DNA of 6,630 nt from an uncultured Clostridia bacterium (GCA_947307375.1 CAMZIX010000072.1:1-6630), one strand, 5' to 3'. Counted from the stretch's first letter, positions 1 to 5,278 are shown. Numbers and translations are program-made. Notes: generated by a model from the sequence alone, not told the origin.

Positions 1-53
1 CACACCGGACTTTGACTCCGATATAGTGGGTTCGAGTCCCGCCATCCCAGCCA
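1..53 (+). tRNA. tRNA-Gln(UUG), 3' part, 5' end outside window
   Basis: The visible part runs from just before the anticodon arm to an encoded CCA end. The anticodon loop is CTTTGAC (10-16), giving anticodon TTG (12-14) for glutamine. The T arm is GTGGG-TTCGAGT-CCCGC (26-42). The 3' acceptor strand is CATCCCA (43-49), followed by discriminator G50 and CCA 51-53. The anticodon arm resembles that of Firmicutes tRNA-Gln(UUG). One oddity is the outermost anticodon-stem pair, C5 with A21, which is a C-A mismatch where a C-G pair is usual. The D arm and 5' acceptor strand lie upstream of the window. With tRNA-Lys downstream on the same strand and no terminator seen between them, the two are probably co-transcribed. 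Confidence 0.92.
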
Positions 54-321
54 CGGCGTCAGAAGAACGCAGCTCCCTTCCGCTTCCGCGGTTTGCGCAA
101 GAGCCGCGAAAGCCGCATATCTGCTGCGTCCTTCTTCCTTTTCCAACGCGAACCCACTCCGTTGGGCTTCGCGTTGGGGAAGACCTCAGAGATGATCCTC
201 ACGCTTTTTCAAGATTGCAGCTCAGCAAAGCGGGTGCGATTTTGAGAGGAGGAGCAGCGCAGCGGGCGAGCTTTCGAGCATGCGAGGAAGCGAGACGATG
301 CGGAGCTTGTGAGGACGATTT
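54..321. other. tRNA-tRNA spacer with hairpins, no gene seen
   Basis: These 268 bases separate tRNA-Gln and tRNA-Lys. An open frame crosses them but lacks a ribosome binding site and begins inside the tRNA, so I do not call it. Visible structure: GCTTCCGCGG (82-91) pairs with CCGCGAAAGC (104-113) with one mismatch. It is enclosed by ACGCAGC (67-73) with GCTGCGT (123-129). A second hairpin joins CCAACGCGAA (143-152) to TTCGCGTTGG (168-177), with an inner CCCA/TGGG extension. CCTCAC (197-202) could pair with GTGAGG (309-314). I see no terminator T-run and no clear promoter. It may be just a processed spacer of the tRNA precursor. Confidence 0.5.
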
Positions 322-397
322 GCCCCAGTAGCTCAGGAGGTAGAGCACCTGCCTTTTAAGCAGGGTGTCCGGGGTTCGAGTCCCCGCTGGAGCACCA
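322..397 (+). tRNA. tRNA-Lys(UUU)
   Basis: A complete 76-base tRNA gene including the encoded CCA (395-397). The acceptor 5' strand is GCCCCAG (322-328) and the 3' strand CTGGAGC (387-393), with discriminator A394. The D arm is GCTC...GAGC. The anticodon stem is CCTGC/GCAGG around loop CTTTTAA, giving anticodon TTT for lysine. The T arm is CGGGG-TTCGAGT-CCCCG. The third acceptor pair is C324 opposite A391, a C3-A70 mismatch where C-G would be expected. All other acceptor pairs are Watson-Crick. The gene is followed at once by a strong intrinsic terminator, so it is the last gene of the cluster. Its final 19 bases before the terminal CA recur exactly at 624-642. Confidence 0.95.
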
Positions 398-434
398 AAA
401 AAAGACCGCCACCCCAGGGTGGCGGTCTTTTTTT
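398..434 (+). terminator. Intrinsic terminator of the tRNA cluster
   Basis: AGACCGCCACC (403-413) pairs perfectly with GGTGGCGGTCT (418-428) around loop CCAG. This gives 11 base pairs, followed by a T-run to 434 and preceded by A's from 398. It begins directly after the tRNA-Lys CCA. Confidence 0.93.
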
Positions 435-442
435 GCCGCTCT

Positions 443-563
443 GCGGATGACTCGAATCAAAATCGAACACCGCGGTGCGGTGTTCATCGACCAGTTCGAA
501 AACTGGTCGATACTTCAATTCGCGCCGGTCTTCCGCGAGGCGCGAATGCAAAGAGTCATCCGC
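443..563. repeat. 121-base inverted repeat folding as a four-way cloverleaf
   Basis: The ends are a perfect 11-base inverted repeat, GCGGATGACTC (443-453) and GAGTCATCCGC (553-563). Inside are three further perfect hairpins. Arm 1 is GAACACCGC (465-473) with GCGGTGTTC (477-485), loop GGT. Arm 2 is ATCGACCAGTT (486-496) with AACTGGTCGAT (501-511), loop CGAA. Arm 3 is ATTCGCGCC (518-526) with GGCGCGAAT (539-547). Arms 1 and 2 abut with no unpaired base, so they could stack coaxially. No coding frame with a ribosome binding site is present. It could be a structured RNA, a REP-like or miniature mobile element, or a recombination substrate. I do not recognise the family. Confidence 0.75.
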
Positions 564-609
564 TGGAGCACATGATCCCTCCGCCGGCATGTCAGAGCCG
601 CGCCCCGCC
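561..609 (+). repeat. 49-base direct repeat, copy 1
   Basis: Matches 632-680 at 46 of 49 positions, with a period of 71 bases. It starts with CGCTGGAGCACA, which resembles the 3' end of tRNA-Lys. Its first three bases are also the end of the cloverleaf's right arm. Differences from copy 2 are at 573, 584 and 585. Confidence 0.85.
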
Positions 610-625
610 CGCCCGCAGGCGGGCG
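606..625. repeat. Hairpin between the two direct repeats
   Basis: CGCCCGCC (606-613) pairs with GGCGGGCG (618-625) around loop CGCA, 8 perfect pairs. There is no T-run, so it is not an intrinsic terminator. It overlaps a second possible stem, GCGGG (619-623) with CCCGC (630-634), which imitates a tRNA T arm. The two folds exclude each other. Confidence 0.6.
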
Positions 626-642
626 AGTCCCCGCTGGAGCAC
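624..642 (+). repeat. Exact copy of the tRNA-Lys 3' end, att-like
   Basis: CGAGTCCCCGCTGGAGCAC is identical to 377-395, which covers the T-loop end, T stem, acceptor strand, discriminator and first C of CCA in tRNA-Lys. The copy is 247 bases downstream in the same orientation. Short copies of the tail also occur at 562-570 (identical over GCTGGAGCA) and 678-686 (one base different). Repeats of a tRNA 3' end are the usual mark of integrase-mediated insertion, but no integrase is in the window and the interval is very short. Local duplication is equally possible. Confidence 0.7.
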
Positions 643-680
643 ACGATCCCTCCGGTGGCATGTCAGAGCCGCGCCCCGCC
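632..680 (+). repeat. 49-base direct repeat, copy 2
   Basis: Partner of 561-609 with three substitutions. It overlaps the tRNA-tail copy at its left end and runs into GCCGGAGCA (678-686), which is followed by an A-run and a terminator. This echoes the arrangement at the true tRNA-Lys end. Confidence 0.85.
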
Positions 681-685
681 GGAGC

Positions 686-730
686 AAAAAAAGAGACAGA
701 CCGCCGCGTGCGGGTCTGTCTCTTTTTTTT
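686..730 (-). terminator. Bidirectional intrinsic terminator
   Basis: GAGACAGACC (693-702) pairs perfectly with GGTCTGTCTC (713-722). It is flanked by seven A's (686-692) and eight T's (723-730), so it works from either side. It lies 9 bases beyond the stop of the leftward gene ending at 740, which it most likely serves. Confidence 0.9.
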
Positions 731-739
731 GCCTTTCGC

Positions 740-985
740 TCATTCCCAGTGGTACTTGATCGGCTTCCACCAGGTGAAGCCGAAGGCGAGGCACTTGGCG
801 AGCGCCTCTCCCTGCGGGATGCCGTTTTCGTCGGCGACCTTCCGGGCCACGAGGAAATATTCGCCGGCATGCAGCGCGAACAGCGCCAGCAGCGGCCAGG
901 GCTTCTTTTTCGCGGCCAGCGCGGCGAAGACGGCGTACAGGAGCACGCAGATCGGTTTTCCGAATTGCTTGGTCAGCTTATCCAT
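740..985 (-). CDS. Small membrane protein, unknown function (81 aa)
   Basis: I do not recognise the family with certainty. The protein is 81 residues with two clear hydrophobic segments (about 11-25 and 30-47) and a third weaker one (61-73). Lysines at 26-28 sit in the first turn. It has a His39/Glu42 pair inside the second segment and a Trp-rich tail, FGFTWWKPIK (68-77), which looks like a conserved motif. The location is probably the cytoplasmic membrane. The start at 985 is chosen because GGAGGG sits 6 bases upstream (992-997). An in-frame ATG at 1021 would add 12 polar residues, with the ribosome site falling inside the gene. It stands alone, divergent from the lipoprotein gene and followed by a terminator. 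Being real is well supported by the ribosome site, terminator and membrane pattern. No role can be assigned. Confidence 0.8.
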   Translation of the reverse strand: MDKLTKQFGKPICVLLYAVFAALAAKKKPWPLLALFALHAGEYFLVARKVADENGIPQGEALAKCLAFGFTWWKPIKYHWE

Positions 986-991
986 GGGGAT

Positions 992-997
992 CCCTCC
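992..997 (-). promoter_or_regulatory. Ribosome binding site that decides the 985 start
   Basis: GGAGGG on the minus strand, 6 bases before ATG at 985. It would be coding if the upstream in-frame ATG at 1021 were used, which favours the shorter protein. Confidence 0.8.
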
Positions 998-1084
998 GTT
1001 ATTCTGATCTGTGATCATCATATCACAGCCGCGCGCGGCGCGCGAGTGTTTTTTTGCCTTCCGGCGGTCTTAAGAATTCTTAGT

Positions 1085-1113
1085 TTGCGTTTGCCGCCGC
1101 GTCGCGTTATAAA
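1085..1113 (+). promoter_or_regulatory. Candidate promoter for the lipoprotein gene
   Basis: TTGCGT (1085-1090) and TATAAA (1108-1113) are separated by 17 bases. The -10 matches consensus at 5 of 6 positions and the -35 only at its TTG. It would start transcription near 1120, giving a leader of about 50 bases. This is a pattern match only. Confidence 0.4.
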
Positions 1114-1171
1114 GAAACTGACCGGAAGATGAATCGTACCGGCCCTGTGGAGCGTCCGGAAAGGAGTCCCT

Positions 1172-2296
1172 ATGAGAAAACAAATCGCCATTCTGATCTG
1201 CCTGGCGCTGCTGGCGTCCTTTGCGTCGGGCTGCGCCGCCGTGCATTACGCAAAGCCGTCGGCGCCGGAGGAAACGGCGGCGACCGTCGAGGAAACGCCT
1301 GTGTTTCCGGAGACGCCGGAGCCGACCGGGGAGCCCCTCCCCACCGAAGAGCCGGAGCCAGAGCCGACCGAGGAGCCCGTCGAGATCGGCAGCCACTACG
1401 TCTTTCAGCCGAAGGTCTGCTCGTCCTACATGACGGAGGTTTTCGGCGAACCGATGACGGAGACCTGGTTCAGCCTGGTGGACGCGGTCATGGCCGGAGA
1501 GACCAGCTTTACCTGCCCGGACGAGGACACCTACTGGTGGGTGATGGGCCAGTATCCCGACATGTGCTTCCCGGTGCTCAAGGATCTGATCTTTTACGGC
1601 CTCGATGTGGAAAATCCCGTCAAGGACGGCGTGGCGGAATTCACTTACACGGTGCCGAAGGAGGAGGCCGCCGCGCGGATCGCAGAGTTTGCGGCGCTGG
1701 TCGAGAGCATCCTCAACGAGACGCTCAAGGACGACTACTCCGAGCTTGAGAAGGCGCTCTCACTCTACCTCTACTTCTCGCACCACTACATCTACGACTA
1801 TGTGGCCGCCGATCCGAACTTCGCGCCGGACTACCTGTCCAGCTACCGTGTCCTGACGACCGGGACCGGCATCTGCCAGGAGTTTTCCGTCGCCTATTCC
1901 TATCTGCTGCTGCAGGCGGGTGTGGACGCCGGCGTCATGAGCGGGCACCGCGGCTGGGACCATGCCGGGCACCAGTGGAGCTATGTCAAGCTTCACGGTC
2001 ACGATTTCCACATCGACCCCACCTATGTGATCGGCGACCAGGATTCGCTGAGCTACTTCATGATGACCGACGCGCAGCGCGAAACGGACGACTACGGCAG
2101 AAGCGATTTCGTCATCTGCTCCCACTATTCCCAGGAGCACCCGCACCCGGAGTACAGCGCGGATGACGACAGTTTCCGCGAGATCTGGGAAGGCCGCTTC
2201 ATGGAGTTTGACCACGCGACCCGCACGCTGAGCTACTCGGCCTATAACGACGAGGGCGAGCTGGTGGCCAAGACCTTTGACTACACGGGCTGGTGA
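1172..2296 (+). CDS. Secreted lipoprotein with transglutaminase-like domain
   Basis: A 374-residue exported protein. Residues 1-20 are a signal peptide with a lysine-bearing start, a hydrophobic core and a lipobox ending ASG-Cys21, so the mature protein is probably lipid-anchored at the outer face of the membrane. Residues 30-70 form a Pro/Glu/Thr-rich linker. The C-terminal part carries the transglutaminase-like (papain-fold) triad: Cys235 in GTGICQEFS, His267 in GHQWSYVKL and Asp282 in HIDPTY. Bacterial members of this superfamily are mostly thiol proteases or peptide-bond-modifying enzymes; the substrate cannot be read here. The region between the linker and the core (about 75-190) is unassigned. 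The stretch around the triad is unusually rich in histidine. AAGGAG (1161-1166) lies 5 bases before the ATG. A hairpin follows the stop at 2324. Family call is firm, activity inferred. Confidence 0.93.
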   Translation: MRKQIAILICLALLASFASGCAAVHYAKPSAPEETAATVEETPVFPETPEPTGEPLPTEEPEPEPTEEPVEIGSHYVFQPKVCSSYMTEVFGEPMTETWFSLVDAVMAGETSFTCPDEDTYWWVMGQYPDMCFPVLKDLIFYGLDVENPVKDGVAEFTYTVPKEEAAARIAEFAALVESILNETLKDDYSELEKALSLYLYFSHHYIYDYVAADPNFAPDYLSSYRVLTTGTGICQEFSVAYSYLLLQAGVDAGVMSGHRGWDHAGHQWSYVKLHGHDFHIDPTYVIGDQDSLSYFMMTDAQRETDDYGRSDFVICSHYSQEHPHPEYSADDDSFREIWEGRFMEFDHATRTLSYSAYNDEGELVAKTFDYTGW

Positions 2297-2304
2297 AGCG
2301 CGCC

Positions 2305-2323
2305 TTGACACCCGTGATATAAT
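2305..2323 (+). promoter_or_regulatory. Extended -10 promoter for the 149-aa gene
   Basis: TGATATAAT (2315-2323) is a perfect extended -10 element. Its start point would be near A2330, 37 bases before the ATG at 2367. A consensus TTGACA lies at 2305-2310, only 7 bases before TATAAT. That is far too close for a normal -35/-10 pair, so the extended -10 probably carries the promoter. The start point would fall inside the left arm of the following hairpin. Confidence 0.6.
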
Positions 2324-2353
2324 AGCGGCAGAATAAAATCTGCCGCTATTTTT
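2324..2353 (+). terminator. Intrinsic terminator of the lipoprotein gene
   Basis: AGCGGCAGA (2324-2332) pairs perfectly with TCTGCCGCT (2339-2347), followed by A and five T's (2349-2353). It stands 27 bases after the lipoprotein stop and directly before the next gene's ribosome binding site. RNA started at about 2330 would lack most of the left arm and so could not form it. Confidence 0.75.
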
Positions 2354-2359
2354 GGGAGG
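2354..2359 (+). promoter_or_regulatory. Ribosome binding site that decides the 2367 start
   Basis: GGGAGG, 7 bases before ATG at 2367. An in-frame TTG at 2352 overlaps it and would leave no room for a site, so ATG 2367 is preferred. Confidence 0.85.
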
Positions 2360-2366
2360 AAAGACG

Positions 2367-2816
2367 ATGAACGCCATCACCCTGTTTATCATTGCTGCCG
2401 TCGGCGCGCTGCTCGCGGTCTGGATCGTGATGAAGCCGATCCTGGACGACAACCGGGTCCGCGGAAAGGTCCTGAATTTCAGCGAGGGGATGAAGGACTA
2501 TTATTTCCTGCTGGAAAACGGGAAAGAGGAGACGGAAGAGGAGCTGGCCGGGCCGATCGAGCAGCCCGCGCTGGACTACAGCTTCCTGCCGGAGGAGCAG
2601 CTCATCCGCTTCTGCAGGGACGGCGTGGAGGCCGATTACCGCCTGCGCTTCCTCGAGGCCGAGGGGAAACACTATCTCGCCGTGAGCCGCATCGCCGAAG
2701 AGCGCGAGAAGGGGAACATCCCCTATCTCGTCAACGCCTTCTTCATCAAAAACCTCCGCGCCAGACCCGTGGAGTATCAGAAGTTCGAGGGGCTGTTCCC
2801 GAAGGACGGGGACTGA
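2367..2816 (+). CDS. Membrane-anchored protein, unknown function (149 aa)
   Basis: I do not recognise the family. Residues 3-23 are one hydrophobic helix. They are followed by a Lys/Asp/Arg-containing stretch and a soluble domain (about 30-149), so the protein is probably a single-pass membrane protein. Which side the domain faces is not clear. The domain is rich in charge, with an acidic patch at 50-60 (several Glu) and alternating hydrophobic stretches around 91-107 that suggest beta strands. Cys83 is the only cysteine. It has its own extended -10 promoter and ribosome binding site. It ends just before a terminator shared with the convergent exporter gene, so it appears to be a one-gene unit. 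No enzyme motif is visible. Codon use resembles its neighbours and there is no sign of transfer. Confidence 0.82.
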   Translation: MNAITLFIIAAVGALLAVWIVMKPILDDNRVRGKVLNFSEGMKDYYFLLENGKEETEEELAGPIEQPALDYSFLPEEQLIRFCRDGVEADYRLRFLEAEGKHYLAVSRIAEEREKGNIPYLVNAFFIKNLRARPVEYQKFEGLFPKDGD

Positions 2817-2834
2817 ATCCCGGACGAAAAAAAG

Positions 2835-2869
2835 AAAAAGCCGAGGCATATCCGTGCCTCGGCTTTTTT
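2835..2869. terminator. Shared terminator of two convergent genes
   Basis: GCCGAGGCA (2840-2848) pairs with TGCCTCGGC (2855-2863). Five A's lie before it and six T's after, so it serves both the rightward gene ending at 2816 and the leftward gene ending at 2877. Outer arms CTGAATCC (2813-2820) and GGATTCAG (2873-2880) extend the symmetry across both stop codons. Confidence 0.93.
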
Positions 2870-2876
2870 GTCGGAT

Positions 2877-4181
2877 TCAGAGCTCCCGGACCCGCTTGCT
2901 GAACAGCATCAGCAGCGCGGTGGCCGTGAAGCCCAGGGACGAGACGGCCAGCAGCGCCGTGCTGCCCAAGGTCTCCAGGATCAGGCCCGCCAGCACCGAA
3001 GCCACGGGGATCATGCCCTGGGAGCCGATGCTGATGATGCTGTTGACCTTGCTGAGCTTGTCCCGGTCCACGATGCGCATGATCGCGGTGCTGACGGGGA
3101 TGTTGATGAAGGAGATCAGCGTTCCGATCACCAGACAGCCGAGGCTGAACACGAGCAGGAAGCCGTTGATCGACGCGCCGCGGTCCACGAGCAGCCAGTA
3201 GCTGGCCGTTATGGCGATCATGACGGCCGCCGTCGCGCAGAGCCTGAGGCCGGTTTTGAAGCCGGTCTTTTCCTCCTGCTTCCGCGCGCTGAGGATCGCC
3301 GCGCCGAGCAGGGAGCTGAGGCCGAAGCACACGCTGAAGACCGAGGACCAGAGCTCCGGCGTCAGCATCCGGTCAAGAAGATAGGACGGCGCCTGCGCCA
3401 GATCGGTCTTGATGAAAAAGGGCAGGAAATTGCTCGTGACCGGCGAAAAGAAGAAATTGATGAACAGGATCGAACCCAGCAAAGCCAGGATCGCTCGCTT
3501 GGTCTTGAGATATTCGATCCCGTCGGCCATATCCCGCACGGCGAGGCGCAGCGTCAGCCGCTCCGAGGACGGCCGGTGCTCATAGCGGATCAGCATTTCG
3601 GAGATGCCGGAGGCCACAAAGCAGAGCCCTACCAGGAAAAAGAGCGCGTAGACCGGCAGGGCCGCGTACAGGATGCCGGCCAGGATGATCCCGAAGATGC
3701 CCTCCAGGGCGCTCTTCATCGAAAAATATGCGTTGGCCTGCTGCAGCAGCTCCTCCTTCACGATGTGGGGGAACAGCGCGCCCGCGGCGGGGTTGAACAC
3801 GCCGCTGACCGCGTTGCCCAGGATACCGAGAGCAAACAGGATCGCCAGCTGCGCCCGCGGCGCCCGGAACAGCAGCATCAGCGCTGTCGCCAGCAGGATC
3901 GAGCCGCCTTTCAGGAAGTCGCAGACGACCATGATCTTCGCCTTGTTGAAGCGGTCGCCCAGCACGCCGCCGACTGGCGTGAAGACCAGCAGGGCCGCCC
4001 CGCACAGCGCCAGATACAGGCCCTGCAGGAAGGCATTGTTGCCGCTGATCTCCAGAATGTAAAAGCTGACGGCGAAGCTGTACAGGATCGCGCCGAGCTC
4101 GGATACCAGCGCGCCGAGGAAGACCAGCCGGAAGTTCCGGCCGGCAAAGACGTTGTCCTGCTTTTGAACTGACTCATGCAT
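2877..4181 (-). CDS. MFS exporter, MefA/EntS-like
   Basis: A 434-residue major facilitator superfamily transporter, the usual length for a 12-helix member. The opening NFRLVFLGALVSELG (16-30) is typical of the macrolide-efflux/enterobactin-exporter branch. The conserved loop 2-3 motif appears as GGVLGDRFNK (71-80), with the Asp-Arg pair intact. Hydrophobic helices continue through to a short basic tail. Members export drugs, siderophores or other small molecules by proton antiport; the substrate here is not predictable. ATG 4181 is chosen because AAGGAG lies 10 bases upstream (4192-4197). An upstream in-frame extension would run through the regulator gene in the wrong frame. The gene overlaps the regulator by 8 bases (ATGCATGA), so translation is probably coupled. 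This suggests that the regulator controls export. It is bounded downstream by the shared terminator. Confidence 0.92.
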   Translation of the reverse strand: MHESVQKQDNVFAGRNFRLVFLGALVSELGAILYSFAVSFYILEISGNNAFLQGLYLALCGAALLVFTPVGGVLGDRFNKAKIMVVCDFLKGGSILLATALMLLFRAPRAQLAILFALGILGNAVSGVFNPAAGALFPHIVKEELLQQANAYFSMKSALEGIFGIILAGILYAALPVYALFFLVGLCFVASGISEMLIRYEHRPSSERLTLRLAVRDMADGIEYLKTKRAILALLGSILFINFFFSPVTSNFLPFFIKTDLAQAPSYLLDRMLTPELWSSVFSVCFGLSSLLGAAILSARKQEEKTGFKTGLRLCATAAVMIAITASYWLLVDRGASINGFLLVFSLGCLVIGTLISFINIPVSTAIMRIVDRDKLSKVNSIISIGSQGMIPVASVLAGLILETLGSTALLAVSSLGFTATALLMLFSKRVREL

Positions 4182-5247
4182 GGCCGCTGATCTCCTTCCA
4201 TTGCCCGTACAGCGCCGGGGCGTCCAGCAGGCGGAGCAGTTCGGCGACGCTGCCGGCGGCGCTCGCTCCGAAGATGTCGAAAACAGTGATCTGATCCATG
4301 TGGTCGGCAAAGCGCAGGCTCCTCAGGCTGTAATCCGGCTGGGAATCAAAGCGCTGCGCACAGGCGCCTGCCTCCCGCAGCGATGCTTCGGAGGCCTCCC
4401 GCTGCCCGGCCTTCTCCTGGGCATAGGCCAGCACGGCCAGCATCTCCGCCTGGATCTTGTCGAGAGTGTCCGGCTTCGCCTCCATTTTCAGCCCGGAAAG
4501 CAGTGCCAGTCCCAGGCGGCCGACAGCCAGCGCCGAATCCCAGTCGCCCCGCGAGCGGAACAGAAACACATAGCCCATGACCGCGGTGAGCAGGGTGGAG
4601 AGGCCTTGCAGGAGCGCCTCTGCCAGGAACGGCGAGGCCTCCTCCGGGCGGCCCAGAAAGCCCGCCAGCAGCATGCCGATCTCATCACTGAACACGCCGC
4701 CCGCATTGCTCTTCTTCAGCAGCTCCAGGCTGGCTTCCCGCTCACCCAGCAGGAAGCGGACGGTCGACAGACTGCCGCAGATCATCGCCTCGCTGACGAG
4801 AGGATCCTCGTTCTGCGGGAGCAGCACGAGGGCTTGCTCCAGCAGCTCCTGCGCCCGAAGGAGCTGCTCTCGGTCGTGCCTGCCTGCCCCGAAGGCCTGA
4901 TAGACCATAGCGCAGGCATACACGACGCGGAAAGAATGCGGATATCGGGCCAGGGCCTTTCCCGCCTCGCCCAGCGCGGCCGGGTCCAGGGTCTGGCAAT
5001 ACTGACAGAGCCGGTCCAGCATGGGCTCCAGGCGGTTGTCCTTTATCTGATAGCCGAGCAGCGCGTCGACCGAGGTGTCGAAAAAGTCTGCCAGCGCCAC
5101 GATCAGGTCCAGCTCCGGCGTCGACTGGCCGGACTCCCATTTATAGACCGCGCCGACCGTCACGCCCAGAGCCTCTGCCAGCTTTTCCTGCGTCAGCTTC
5201 CGCTGCTTCCGGAACATCCGGATGTTTTCCGCGAGCGTCAGTTTCAT
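4174..5247 (-). CDS. XRE-family regulator with TPR-like C-terminal domain
   Basis: A 357-residue cytoplasmic transcription regulator. Residues 6-65 are a Cro/C1-type helix-turn-helix, with QEKLAEALGVTVGAVYKWESG (20-40) spanning the two core helices and STPELDLIVALADFF following as usual. The rest (about 75-350) is alpha-helical with repeated Leu/Ala patterns resembling TPR units, for example around 117-142. Such domains in Firmicutes regulators often sense a peptide or small ligand, but no ligand can be inferred. Two cysteines form CQYC (81-84). The start at 5247 has AGGAGG 7 bases upstream (5255-5260). The stop overlaps the exporter start, so the two form one operon with the regulator first. 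A palindrome at 5342-5354 and a matching half site at 5279-5285 make autoregulation likely. The fold assignment for the HTH is firm and for the TPR part moderate. Confidence 0.92.
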   Translation of the reverse strand: MKLTLAENIRMFRKQRKLTQEKLAEALGVTVGAVYKWESGQSTPELDLIVALADFFDTSVDALLGYQIKDNRLEPMLDRLCQYCQTLDPAALGEAGKALARYPHSFRVVYACAMVYQAFGAGRHDREQLLRAQELLEQALVLLPQNEDPLVSEAMICGSLSTVRFLLGEREASLELLKKSNAGGVFSDEIGMLLAGFLGRPEEASPFLAEALLQGLSTLLTAVMGYVFLFRSRGDWDSALAVGRLGLALLSGLKMEAKPDTLDKIQAEMLAVLAYAQEKAGQREASEASLREAGACAQRFDSQPDYSLRSLRFADHMDQITVFDIFGASAAGSVAELLRLLDAPALYGQWKEISGHA

Positions 5248-5278
5248 CTGCGCGCCTCCTTTTCCCTGTTTTCACCCC

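Noticed and set aside
26..331. Open frame of 101 codons from tRNA-Gln across the spacer
   Set aside because: It begins inside a tRNA, ends inside another, has no ribosome binding site, and its translation shows no domain pattern.
606..642. Second tRNA gene or pseudogene
   Set aside because: A T-arm-like stem and acceptor tail are present, but no matching 5' acceptor strand, D arm or anticodon arm at the right distance.
561..680. CRISPR array
   Set aside because: Only two repeats with a 22-base gap, no further units and no cas genes. The repeat contains tRNA-tail sequence.
1011..1030. TATGAT on the minus strand as promoter for the 81-residue protein
   Set aside because: The -10 match is good, but I find no acceptable -35 or extended -10 upstream in a very GC-rich stretch, so I do not list it as a feature.
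1030..1055. GC hairpin CGCGCG-CGG-CGCGCG followed by seven T's
   Set aside because: It resembles a rightward terminator, but no rightward gene lies upstream and four bases separate stem and T-run. It may be a chance product of a GC-rich stretch in the divergent promoter region.
365..1132. Open frame of 255 codons covering tRNA-Lys, two terminators and the repeats
   Set aside because: It runs through RNA genes and terminator hairpins and is antisense to a supported gene. High GC content keeps frames open.
1760..2452. Minus-strand frame opposite the lipoprotein
   Set aside because: Shadow of the transglutaminase-like gene; it crosses that gene's terminator and the next gene's start.
2868..4172. 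Long plus-strand frame opposite the MFS gene
   Set aside because: Composition is rich in Arg, Gln, Asp and Glu as expected for the antisense of a hydrophobic high-GC gene. The minus-strand protein is a clear transporter.
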